Shown here: piece by piece, positions 1 through 5,312 of the stretch
How positions within the stretch are numbered: the stretch's first letter is position 1
How the letters are laid out: each line of letters opens with the position of its first letter
Assembly: GCA_013202925.1 (NCBI GenBank)
Contig: JABMRA010000140.1
Coordinates: 1-5,334 of the forward strand
From: Candidatus Omnitrophota bacterium
GTDB lineage: Bacteria > Omnitrophota > Gorgyraeia > Gorgyraeales > Gorgyraeaceae
DNA: 5,334 nucleotides
Direction of reading: 5' to 3'
The notes under the pieces: generated by a model
Databases searched by the model: none
Seen by the model: only the letters and a program-made list of their open reading frames with translations
What the model was told of the DNA's origin: nothing
Made by a program: the position numbers and the translations under genes

Positions 1-50
1 AAAAATAAAAAAAGCCAAGACGTAGATTAAAGGGAATTTTATTATCTTGG
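1..50 (-). terminator. Probable intrinsic terminator downstream of rpsU
   Basis: Read on the minus strand, CCAAGA (50-45) pairs with TCTTGG (20-15). This is followed by C and a U-rich run, TTTTTTTATTTTT (13-1). A small inner TAAA/TTTA pairing may extend the structure, with ATTCCC as its loop. The closing stem is only 6 bp and the enclosed region is AT-rich, so the hairpin is weak, but the long T-run and its position 36-85 bases after the rpsU stop make a Rho-independent terminator the best reading. The T-run reaches the window edge, so its full length is unknown. Confidence 0.5.
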
Positions 51-85
51 ACACTTTGTTTATGTCTATTTCTTTTAATGCTGTC

Positions 86-268
86 TTATCTGAACGATTT
101 CTTCGAGGACTTAGCCGCCCTTATTTTTTTTCTCTTTTTCTCGCTCGGCTTTTCGTAGTGCCTGCGCGCCTTCAGCTGCTTCAATGTGCCTTCGCGTTCT
201 ATCTTCTTTTTAAAGCGTCTAAGGGCCTTTTCCAGCGGTTCGCCAGGCGCGATCTCTATTCTTGACAT
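86..268 (-). CDS. rpsU: 30S ribosomal protein bS21
   Basis: This is the small-subunit ribosomal protein bS21, a bacterial-only, very basic protein that binds 16S rRNA near the platform and the anti-Shine-Dalgarno region and helps initiation. The 60-residue product shows the family pattern: PLEKALRRFKKKIEREG (residues 10-26) and RRHYEKPSEKKRKK (35-48), followed by a lysine/arginine-rich tail ending in SFR. The length is within the normal 55-75 residue range. The ATG at 268 is preceded by GAGGGGTG (284-277) with an 8-base spacer, so the start is secure. It lies downstream of tatA on the same strand but has its own promoter at 315-343, so it is probably transcribed separately as well as by read-through from the operon. 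A hairpin and T-run follow it. The family call is very firm. Confidence 0.95.
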   Translation of the reverse strand: MSRIEIAPGEPLEKALRRFKKKIEREGTLKQLKARRHYEKPSEKKRKKIRAAKSSKKSFR

Positions 269-314
269 TCGGTTCTCACCCCTCTTCGCTTATTTTATCC
301 TTATGTCCACGAGC

Positions 315-343
315 ATTTTATCCAAAAATACGCTGACTGTCAA
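315..343 (-). promoter_or_regulatory. Sigma-70-type promoter for rpsU
   Basis: On the minus strand there is a perfect -35 box TTGACA (343-338), a 17-base spacer (337-321) and a -10 box TAAAAT (320-315), one base from the consensus TATAAT. The expected transcription start near 308 gives an rpsU leader of about 40 bases. The -35 box begins 19 bases after the tatA stop codon. I see no terminator between tatA and this promoter, so operon transcripts may also run into rpsU. The 9-mer GGATAAAAT at the -10 recurs at 300-292. Confidence 0.75.
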
Positions 344-362
344 GGACTAATCGCGGGGATCC

Positions 363-515
363 CTATTCCTTTTTGCCGTCGTCCTTCATCTCCTGCCTGA
401 ACCCTTTTATGCCCTTGCCGAGACTTCTGGCTATCTCCGGCAGCCTGCTGGCCCCGAAGATCAAAAGGCATATCACGAGTATCAGGATCAGTTCCGGCAT
501 ACCTATACCAAACAT
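363..515 (-). CDS. tatA: Sec-independent protein translocase TatA/E-type subunit
   Basis: This small membrane protein forms the translocation element of the twin-arginine pathway, which exports folded proteins across the cytoplasmic membrane. The product is 50 residues. Its layout is a short periplasmic N-terminus (MFGIGMPEL), one hydrophobic segment at about residues 9-20 (ILILVICLLIF), then the hinge and amphipathic helix GASRLPEIARSLGKGIKGFR (21-40), and a short charged tail. The FG hinge, LPE and GKGIKGFR are hallmark TatA features. Residue 8 is Glu. It is at the short end for TatA, which usually has 50-90 residues, and looks complete. AGGAGG (526-521) lies 5 bases before the ATG at 515, and the stop codon of the upstream gene immediately precedes this site, leaving a 12-base gap that suggests co-transcription. 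No tatC or obvious Tat substrate is visible nearby. Confidence 0.93.
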   Translation of the reverse strand: MFGIGMPELILILVICLLIFGASRLPEIARSLGKGIKGFRQEMKDDGKKE

Positions 516-527
516 ATTGACCTCCTC

Positions 528-1631
528 TTATTGAGTATTGAGCTTTGCTAAAATAGCCTCTATATTTACGTATTTCTCCACGAGTTCTGTTGCTATTGCG
601 GTTTTTTCTTTATCCTCAGGCCTTATCTTTATAGACAGGTCATGGACTTCGGCAGCGGTTGCGTACGTGTGTTTTTTGCTCAAGAGCACGGGGATGTTCG
701 CATTCTCTATGAGCGTCATTATTTTTTGATTGGGCACTATGCCGCCTGTCAGGATTATCCCTGAAACAGAGATGTTATTTTTTGGTTTCTTCACGAGGTG
801 GACGCTCAGGATCGTCATAAGCATATCTTCTCTGTCGCCTGGCGTTATAAGGAGAGAACCGTCTACTATGTAGTCCAGCGCGTCGCGCGGCTGCATGGCG
901 CCTATGAGTATATTCTGGACCTTATTGCGCAGGCCGACCTTTTTCGAGATGAGCTCTATGCCGGTCTCTTCCAGTATGTTCTGGATAGTGGGGATGGAAA
1001 GCGACTTCGTATAAGGTAAGACGCCAAATACGTCGATGTTTCTTTTTTTAAGGCCGAGGCGTATCACCTGTTTTATCTTTTCATATTTGGACGGCAGTAC
1101 CTTGTTGACGATAACGCCTATCACATCGACCTTTTCCTTTTCAAACAGCGCCATGTTCAGTACGATCTCGTCTATCGGCCTGCCTATGCCTCCCGCGGTG
1201 ACGAGTATTACCTTGGCGTTCAGGAGCTTTGCCACCCTTGCGTTTGAGAGATCAAATACAGAGCCGACACCGGCATGGCCCGTCCCTTCTATTATGACGA
1301 GTTCTTTGCGTTTGGATATGCGCTCAAAGGAATTTACAATGTTATCGACCAGCGCTTCGTGGCCGCCCTTCTTTATATAGTTTTCGGTGAATCCTTTTTC
1401 TATGGCGATCGGGCTCATGTCTTTCAGGCAGGCCTTCATGCCGCAGACCTTTTCGATAAGGACCGAGTCCTCGTCTGCCTTATATCCATGTTCGACTACG
1501 TATCTCTGGCCAACGGGTTTTATAAAGCCAACTCTTTTGAATTTTTTTCTGAGTACGTTGATGAGGCCGAGGGATATAGTGGTCTTGCCGTCGTTCTGCC
1601 TCGTTGCCGCTATGAATATCCTGTCTTTCAC
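528..1631 (-). CDS. BioD-like P-loop NTPase with DRTGG domain (Pta N-terminal-like, no transacetylase domain)
   Basis: The 367-residue protein resembles the regulatory N-terminal half of long phosphotransacetylases (BioD-like AAA_26 fold plus DRTGG domain, COG0857 type). A dethiobiotin-synthetase-like P-loop sits at residues 10-18 (TRQNDGKTT), followed by KPVGQR (38-43) and the motif IEGTGHAGVGSVFDLSNA (114-131). A DRTGG-type domain spans about 225-335, with ITPGDRED (262-269) and GIILTGG (291-297). The PTA_PTB catalytic domain found in about 700-residue Pta enzymes is absent, so acetyl-phosphate chemistry is not expected. There is no glutamine amidotransferase domain, which argues against cobyrinate diamide synthase despite that frequent automatic label. 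The start is GTG at 1631, supported by AGAGAGG four bases upstream. A hairpin at 1647-1671 precedes it, and tatA follows after 12 bases. Its exact role is unknown; nucleotide-dependent regulation is an inference from the domain family. Confidence 0.85.
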   Translation of the reverse strand: MKDRIFIAATRQNDGKTTISLGLINVLRKKFKRVGFIKPVGQRYVVEHGYKADEDSVLIEKVCGMKACLKDMSPIAIEKGFTENYIKKGGHEALVDNIVNSFERISKRKELVIIEGTGHAGVGSVFDLSNARVAKLLNAKVILVTAGGIGRPIDEIVLNMALFEKEKVDVIGVIVNKVLPSKYEKIKQVIRLGLKKRNIDVFGVLPYTKSLSIPTIQNILEETGIELISKKVGLRNKVQNILIGAMQPRDALDYIVDGSLLITPGDREDMLMTILSVHLVKKPKNNISVSGIILTGGIVPNQKIMTLIENANIPVLLSKKHTYATAAEVHDLSIKIRPEDKEKTAIATELVEKYVNIEAILAKLNTQ

Positions 1632-1646
1632 AATACCTCTCTAAGA

Positions 1647-1671
1647 TTTACATCCGCCGCCCGGCTGTAAA
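1647..1671 (-). promoter_or_regulatory. Imperfect intercistronic hairpin before the P-loop/DRTGG gene
   Basis: On the minus strand, TTTACA (1671-1666) pairs with TGTAAA (1652-1647). Inside it, after one G-A mismatch, CCG pairs with CGG around a five-base loop GGCGG. The symmetric 25-base element lies in the 51-base gap after the HPS-RraA stop codon and 5 bases before the AGAGAGG ribosome-binding site. No T-run follows, so it is not a standard terminator. It could be an mRNA-processing or stabilising hairpin or a small operator. Confidence 0.4.
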
Positions 1672-1682
1672 CCCTGGCAGCG

Positions 1683-2969
1683 CTATTTTTTCTCCCACTT
1701 CAGTAGCTCTATTACCTTTGACAGTGTGCTGCCGTCGTCTATTTCTTTTCTTACGCGGTCCTCCATCTCAAAGACGCCCATTGCCCTGTTGGCGATCTCT
1801 GCGGCCTTTTGCTGCGGGATCACCACTACGCCGTCGTCGTCGCCCACTATATAGTCCCCGCTGAACACCCTTACGTCGCTTATATTCACCGGGATACCGA
1901 TCTCGCCAAAGCCCTTTGGTTCTCCCGCTGTCGGCGATGTGATCCTGGCGTAGGCCGGAAACTTAAGGCGCCTTATATCCTGGACATCCCGGATCGCGCC
2001 GTCTATTACTACGCCGGCTATCTTTTTCTGGATAGCGCCGTGCGTCGCGAGCTCTCCCCATACAGCAGGCCCCACGCCGCCGGCGTCGATCACAATGACC
2101 TGGCCTGGTTCAGCTATGTCGATCGCCTCTACTGTCTTTGCCCAGTCGCCCGGGTATGTCCTTACTGTAAGCGCCTTGCCGCACATCTTTATCCCGGCGC
2201 CGATCACCTGCAGGCCTTTCAGGTCGTTGCTCCTGTGCATTGCATCCGAAAGGTTGGCAGTGGAGATCTTTTTCAAGATCCGCTCGATGTCTTTTTCGCC
2301 TGCCCTTTTAAAAAGCTCTGTCTTTATTTTCTTTAGACTCTGAATGGATTTTTTTATGTCGCTCGCTGCCTTTTCAGCGTCGCGTGCCTTATTGATCGCG
2401 CCGCCCACCACGACAATGCTCGCGCCGGCCTTTATCGCCTCTGGCGCGGTCTCGGAATTTATGCCTCCCGCAACCGCTATTGGCACGCTGATGCATTTTG
2501 ATATTTCCCTCAATTGACCAAATGGATCCTTTGCCTGCATCTGCTCGTCGATCGCGCAGTGTATGCCTATGTAGTCAACGCCGAATTTTTCCACCTCTTT
2601 TGCCCTCTTCCGCGCGTTTTTTATTGATATCAGATCCACCTGTATCTTTGCCCCGTAGTTACGGCCTGCCTCAACGCATTCCTTTATAGTCGAATCGCTC
2701 GCGGCACCGAGCACACAGACTACGTCCGCGCCGGATTTCGCCGCGATCTCCACCTCTGTGCGGCCTGCGTCCATTATCTTCATATCAGCGACGATTGTTT
2801 TTCCGGGGAATTTTTTGCGCAGCTCTCTTACCGCATTCAGACCTTCACTCTTTATGAGCGGCGTGCCTGCCTCTATCCAGTCTGCCCCGCCTTTTGCCGC
2901 CTCTCTAGCGCATTTCATGGCGCGGCTCAAATTCACAAAATCCAATGCGACTTGCAATACTGGCTTCAT
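1683..2969 (-). CDS. Fused 3-hexulose-6-phosphate synthase / RraA-like protein
   Basis: This 428-residue fusion matches the known architecture annotated as bifunctional hexulose-6-phosphate synthase/ribonuclease regulator (PRK07028 type). Residues 1 to about 210 form the HPS TIM barrel, which condenses formaldehyde with ribulose-5-phosphate or runs the reverse reaction. The visible active-site pattern is D10, E33 and the DMKIMD motif (62-67, with D62, K64, D67), plus H137. Phosphate-binding loops are AVAGGI (165-170) and VVVGGAI (186-192). A lysine-rich linker leads to the RraA-like domain (about 235-400), with STANLSDAM (236-244), WGELATHGA (304-312) and DGAIRD (323-328). The RD pair and the GEL motif are those of RraA/HMG-aldolase-like proteins, so an aldolase or decarboxylase role is as plausible as RNase E control. 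I chose the ATG at 2969, because GGAGGGG (2980-2974) sits before it; an in-frame ATG at 2984 would put that site inside the gene. No PHI or Fae gene is in the window. Confidence 0.93.
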   Translation of the reverse strand: MKPVLQVALDFVNLSRAMKCAREAAKGGADWIEAGTPLIKSEGLNAVRELRKKFPGKTIVADMKIMDAGRTEVEIAAKSGADVVCVLGAASDSTIKECVEAGRNYGAKIQVDLISIKNARKRAKEVEKFGVDYIGIHCAIDEQMQAKDPFGQLREISKCISVPIAVAGGINSETAPEAIKAGASIVVVGGAINKARDAEKAASDIKKSIQSLKKIKTELFKRAGEKDIERILKKISTANLSDAMHRSNDLKGLQVIGAGIKMCGKALTVRTYPGDWAKTVEAIDIAEPGQVIVIDAGGVGPAVWGELATHGAIQKKIAGVVIDGAIRDVQDIRRLKFPAYARITSPTAGEPKGFGEIGIPVNISDVRVFSGDYIVGDDDGVVVIPQQKAAEIANRAMGVFEMEDRVRKEIDDGSTLSKVIELLKWEKK

Positions 2970-2973
2970 GTAA

Positions 2974-2980
2974 CCCCTCC
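2974..2980 (-). promoter_or_regulatory. Ribosome-binding site that sets the HPS-RraA start
   Basis: GGAGGGG on the minus strand lies four bases (TTAC) before the ATG at 2969. It falls within codons 2-4 of the longer reading frame that starts at 2984, so it favours the shorter start. The shorter protein begins MKPVLQVALDF, the usual beginning of an HPS barrel. Confidence 0.75.
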
Positions 2981-3013
2981 GCATGAGTGTTCTGCAGACG
3001 TCCTATTCCACAT

Positions 3014-3433
3014 TTAATCGCCGACTATCTGGACTATCAATTCCCGCGAGCGCGGCCTGTTGTCAAAATCAATGAATATGATCTGCTGCCATGTGCCGAG
3101 CTGTAATTTTTTGTCAATAAAGGGGACTGAGATACTCGGCCCCAAAAGCGACGCCCTTACGTGGGCATGGCCGTTTCCGTCGTGCCACCGCAGGTCGTGC
3201 TGATACGTGCCGGATTTAGGCGCAATATCCTCAAAGGCCTTTTTTAGATCCTGGACAAGGCCTGGCTCGTACTCAACAGTGGTAAGCCCTCCTGTTGAAC
3301 CAGAGACAAAAACAGCCACGATGCCGCTTTTCACCCCGGCCTTTGCTGCGGCGCTTGCCACCTGGCCAGTGATGTCGATAATATCCGTATCGCCCTTTGT
3401 GTTTAATTTGATTTTTTTAGTAACTACACTCAT
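3014..3433 (-). CDS. YjbQ-family protein (secondary thiamine-phosphate synthase-like, UPF0047)
   Basis: The 139-residue product has the full YjbQ fold. It contains GSTGGLTTVEYEPGL (45-59), the histidine-rich core HDLRWHDGNGHAHVRASLLG (79-98), SISVPFIDKKLQLGTWQQI (100-118) and IDFDNRPRSRELIVQ (121-135). The conserved histidines H79, H84, H89 and H91 match the family's putative active-site and metal-binding positions. The length is typical (130-145). Some members have weak thiamine-phosphate synthase activity, giving the family its current name, but the physiological reaction is not settled. The ATG at 3433 has only a weak upstream site (GCGGAA). It lies 46 bases after acsE and 44 bases before the HPS-RraA start, so it is probably in the same transcript. 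The family is sure; the function is not. Confidence 0.9.
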   Translation of the reverse strand: MSVVTKKIKLNTKGDTDIIDITGQVASAAAKAGVKSGIVAVFVSGSTGGLTTVEYEPGLVQDLKKAFEDIAPKSGTYQHDLRWHDGNGHAHVRASLLGPSISVPFIDKKLQLGTWQQIIFIDFDNRPRSRELIVQIVGD

Positions 3434-3479
3434 GATTTTCCGCGTTGGTTCAGCGTACAGTTCCGCATTAGTTCCGCGA

Positions 3480-4274
3480 TTACTTCTTTCTATACGCGTC
3501 GATATAGGAATCGCAGTAAAGCTGCTTTTCCATCAGGAGCTCCGCGGTTATTGCCGCGTCCACCAGGTCTTTGTCATTGGCGTCCATGATGGCCGCGTCC
3601 AGGCCTGAGGCAACAGCCATTGCCAGAAACGTCCTGTTGATAAGCGCCTTTGAGTCAGACGGAGCGCCCTGGGAAACATTGGATAGACCCAGGATCGTCT
3701 TTGGCGCCGGGTCTGCGAGCATCTTTGTGTCCCTGATGGTCTTCAGGACCTCTCTTGCGTGGACCTGCGCTACATTGACCGGCAAGATCACAGCGTCGAT
3801 GTACAGGTCGGACATATCAATGCCGTGCTCCATGCACGCAGCCACGATCCTCATGGCGAGTTCCAGGCGGCCCTCAGCGTCCTTTGGGATGCCGGCCTTA
3901 TCCATGGTAAGGCCTATGACAGAGGCATTGTATTTTTTTGCAAGGCCAAAGAGCGCATCCATCTTGTCCTGATTCGCGTTTACGGAATTTATTATTGCCT
4001 TTGATTTGCACGCGGCAAGGCCTGCCTCCATTACGTCCTTTTTCGTGGTATCTATCGCGAGTGTCGCATCAGTGACCTCGGCAATGGCCTTTACGAGCCA
4101 TTCCATGGTCTCCTTTGGGTTGTCAGACGCCGGGCCCACGTTCACATCCAGCGCACTGGCGCCGCACGCGATCTGTTTCTTTGCAAGTCCCTGGATAACG
4201 GATCTGTCTTTTTTCTTTATCGCGCCTGCAACGTCCTTGAACATCCCGTTTATTCTTTCACCAATGATGAACAT
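3480..4274 (-). CDS. acsE: 5-Methyltetrahydrofolate:corrinoid/iron-sulfur protein methyltransferase
   Basis: The cytosolic enzyme transfers the methyl group of 5-methyl-tetrahydrofolate to Co(I) in the corrinoid/iron-sulfur protein (AcsC/AcsD), the last step of the methyl branch of the Wood-Ljungdahl pathway. The 264-residue pterin-binding TIM barrel begins with the hallmark MFIIGERINGMF. It has ALDVNVGP (41-48), AIDTT (73-77), INSVNANQ (95-102), GLTMDKAGIP (121-130) and GLSNVSQGAP (196-205). Residues D75, N96, D160 and N199 fall at the same numbers as the folate-binding and catalytic residues known from the Moorella thermoacetica enzyme, so it should be active. The length equals the family norm. 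The start at 4274 is set by the conserved N-terminus, with purine-rich AGGGAGAAGGG upstream. It is 19 bases after acsD, so the two are surely co-transcribed. AcsE is the bacterial-type enzyme; archaea lack it. Confidence 0.96.
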   Translation of the reverse strand: MFIIGERINGMFKDVAGAIKKKDRSVIQGLAKKQIACGASALDVNVGPASDNPKETMEWLVKAIAEVTDATLAIDTTKKDVMEAGLAACKSKAIINSVNANQDKMDALFGLAKKYNASVIGLTMDKAGIPKDAEGRLELAMRIVAACMEHGIDMSDLYIDAVILPVNVAQVHAREVLKTIRDTKMLADPAPKTILGLSNVSQGAPSDSKALINRTFLAMAVASGLDAAIMDANDKDLVDAAITAELLMEKQLYCDSYIDAYRKK

Positions 4275-4293
4275 GCCCTATTCCCTTCTCCCT

Positions 4294-5256
4294 TTACGCG
4301 CCGCGCAATTCCTTTATTACCTTTTTCGTCTCCTCTACTGCCTTTGGGTGCCGCATGATGAGTATGTCGCTGCCGGCATTTATGTAAGAGACTGCTGTTG
4401 CCATTTCCATCAGCGCGCCTCTGTCCTTTGCCGGCCCCCAGTCCCTGGAGACCTCGTCCCCTGTCTTTGCCTCTTTTGTACGCCACACCTCCTGGCCTAC
4501 GAAGTTTACGAGCGGCATTGAAAGCATCTTGTCTCCAGAGAGTCCGGCCAGCCGCGTACGCTCCATGATCGAATATGTGTACTCCAGCCCGTAACCCAGC
4601 GCCCCGGTTGCATGGTGGATGACTATTTTATCCGCAGGGAACTGCATGTCGCATATGAGTATATTCAGCTGTTTTGCGATATTGATATCTATCGGCGCCT
4701 CTGAAATGATGCTATGTCCGCCGCTCAGGCACGCCGCGGTCAATGTCTTGTAATTATCCTGCGCGGCGATCCCGAAGAGGCAGTTTTCGCCTCTTGCTAC
4801 TTCAGCGCAATGCACCATCACATCATTGTCCTTTTCAGCCAAACCACTGCCTATTACAATGAGCGGCACACCTACTGACTTGAGTATTTTTTCAACGGTC
4901 TTTCCCGCTGCCTCTGAGGAGGCATTCTTTGAATCAGGGTGCGTACTGGCAAGCCGCAGGCATATCAGATCAGCTGAAAATTTATCCACGCAGAGCCTTG
5001 CCCATTCCGCAGGGTCCTTTAACGCATTGCCAAAATCCGCCTTTGACGCCTCTGGCCATGCATCTAGAGGGTCCATGTCCCAGACCTCCATTGCCACTAC
5101 AGGAGGATTAGGGCACGCGTCTTCTCCTTTTATAAAATAAATACCTGTTTCTCCGCCTATCTTAATGGCCTTTGTCCTGGAACCGCCTGCATCCTTTGTG
5201 GCGCCGAGAGAGACCTCGCCTATCTTGTCCTGCCATTTTTCAGTTACCCTGTCCAT
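4294..5256 (-). CDS. acsD: Corrinoid/iron-sulfur protein small subunit (acetyl-CoA synthase complex delta subunit)
   Basis: This is the beta (small) subunit of the corrinoid/iron-sulfur protein, CdhD family. With AcsC it holds the cobamide that carries the methyl group from AcsE to acetyl-CoA synthase. The 320-residue TIM-barrel protein shows family landmarks: GGETGIYFIKGEDACPNPP (34-52), VWDMDPLDAWP (58-68), IHHATGALGYGLEYTYS (213-229), MPLVNFVGQEVW (247-258), RDWGPAKDRGALMEMAT (270-286) and ISYINAG-like VSYINAGSDILIMRHP (288-303). The length fits the usual 300-325. The start at 5256 is set by GGAGGAGG (5268-5261) four bases upstream. A perfect palindrome ends only three bases before that site, leaving no room for a promoter between them. 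The partner acsC is not in the window. Confidence 0.95.
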   Translation of the reverse strand: MDRVTEKWQDKIGEVSLGATKDAGGSRTKAIKIGGETGIYFIKGEDACPNPPVVAMEVWDMDPLDAWPEASKADFGNALKDPAEWARLCVDKFSADLICLRLASTHPDSKNASSEAAGKTVEKILKSVGVPLIVIGSGLAEKDNDVMVHCAEVARGENCLFGIAAQDNYKTLTAACLSGGHSIISEAPIDINIAKQLNILICDMQFPADKIVIHHATGALGYGLEYTYSIMERTRLAGLSGDKMLSMPLVNFVGQEVWRTKEAKTGDEVSRDWGPAKDRGALMEMATAVSYINAGSDILIMRHPKAVEETKKVIKELRGA

Positions 5257-5271
5257 TGCGCCTCCTCCAAA

Positions 5272-5312
5272 AATGCTTTCCCATTTAGTCCTGGACTAAA
5301 TGGGAAAGCATT
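5272..5312 (-). repeat. Perfect 20-bp inverted repeat directly before the acsD ribosome-binding site
   Basis: The arms 5272-5291 and 5293-5312 are exact reverse complements around one central base, so every one of 20 pairs matches. On the minus strand the stem is followed by TTTTT (5273-5269; the first two bases belong to the stem) and then at once by GGAGGAGG for acsD. It could be a terminator or attenuator for an upstream minus-strand gene, an mRNA-stabilising hairpin, or a dispersed palindromic repeat. The stem is about 40% GC, less than in most strong terminators, and the T-run is short. On the plus strand no T-run follows. Confidence 0.8.

Noticed and set aside
47..265. Plus-strand open frame with hydrophobic stretches opposite rpsU
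   Set aside because: The hydrophobic, phenylalanine/leucine-rich product is what the complement of lysine-rich bS21 codons gives. No ribosome-binding site is seen upstream.
339..350. TTAGTCCTTGAC near the rpsU promoter resembling TTAGTCCTGGAC in the 5272-5312 palindrome (11 of 12 bases)
   Set aside because: A match of this length is not unlikely by chance over both strands of the window, and the site lacks the second arm of the palindrome.
528..1631. Annotation as cobyrinic acid a,c-diamide synthase, dethiobiotin synthetase or a CooC-type nickel ATPase
   Set aside because: There is no amidotransferase domain as in CobB/CbiA, a DRTGG domain is present that BioD lacks, and the P-loop is not the deviant GKGGVGKT form of CooC.
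1809..2336. 175-codon plus-strand open frame
   Set aside because: It is antisense to the HPS-RraA gene, whose protein is clearly recognisable throughout. The plus-strand product shows no family motif.
4250..4486. 78-codon minus-strand frame overlapping the acsD 3' end and acsE start
   Set aside because: It is out of frame with both recognised genes, has a low-complexity Gly/Lys/Arg composition and no family match.
4006..4521. 171-codon plus-strand open frame spanning the acsD-acsE junction
   Set aside because: It runs antisense across two confidently identified genes and their ribosome-binding site, with no recognisable domain.
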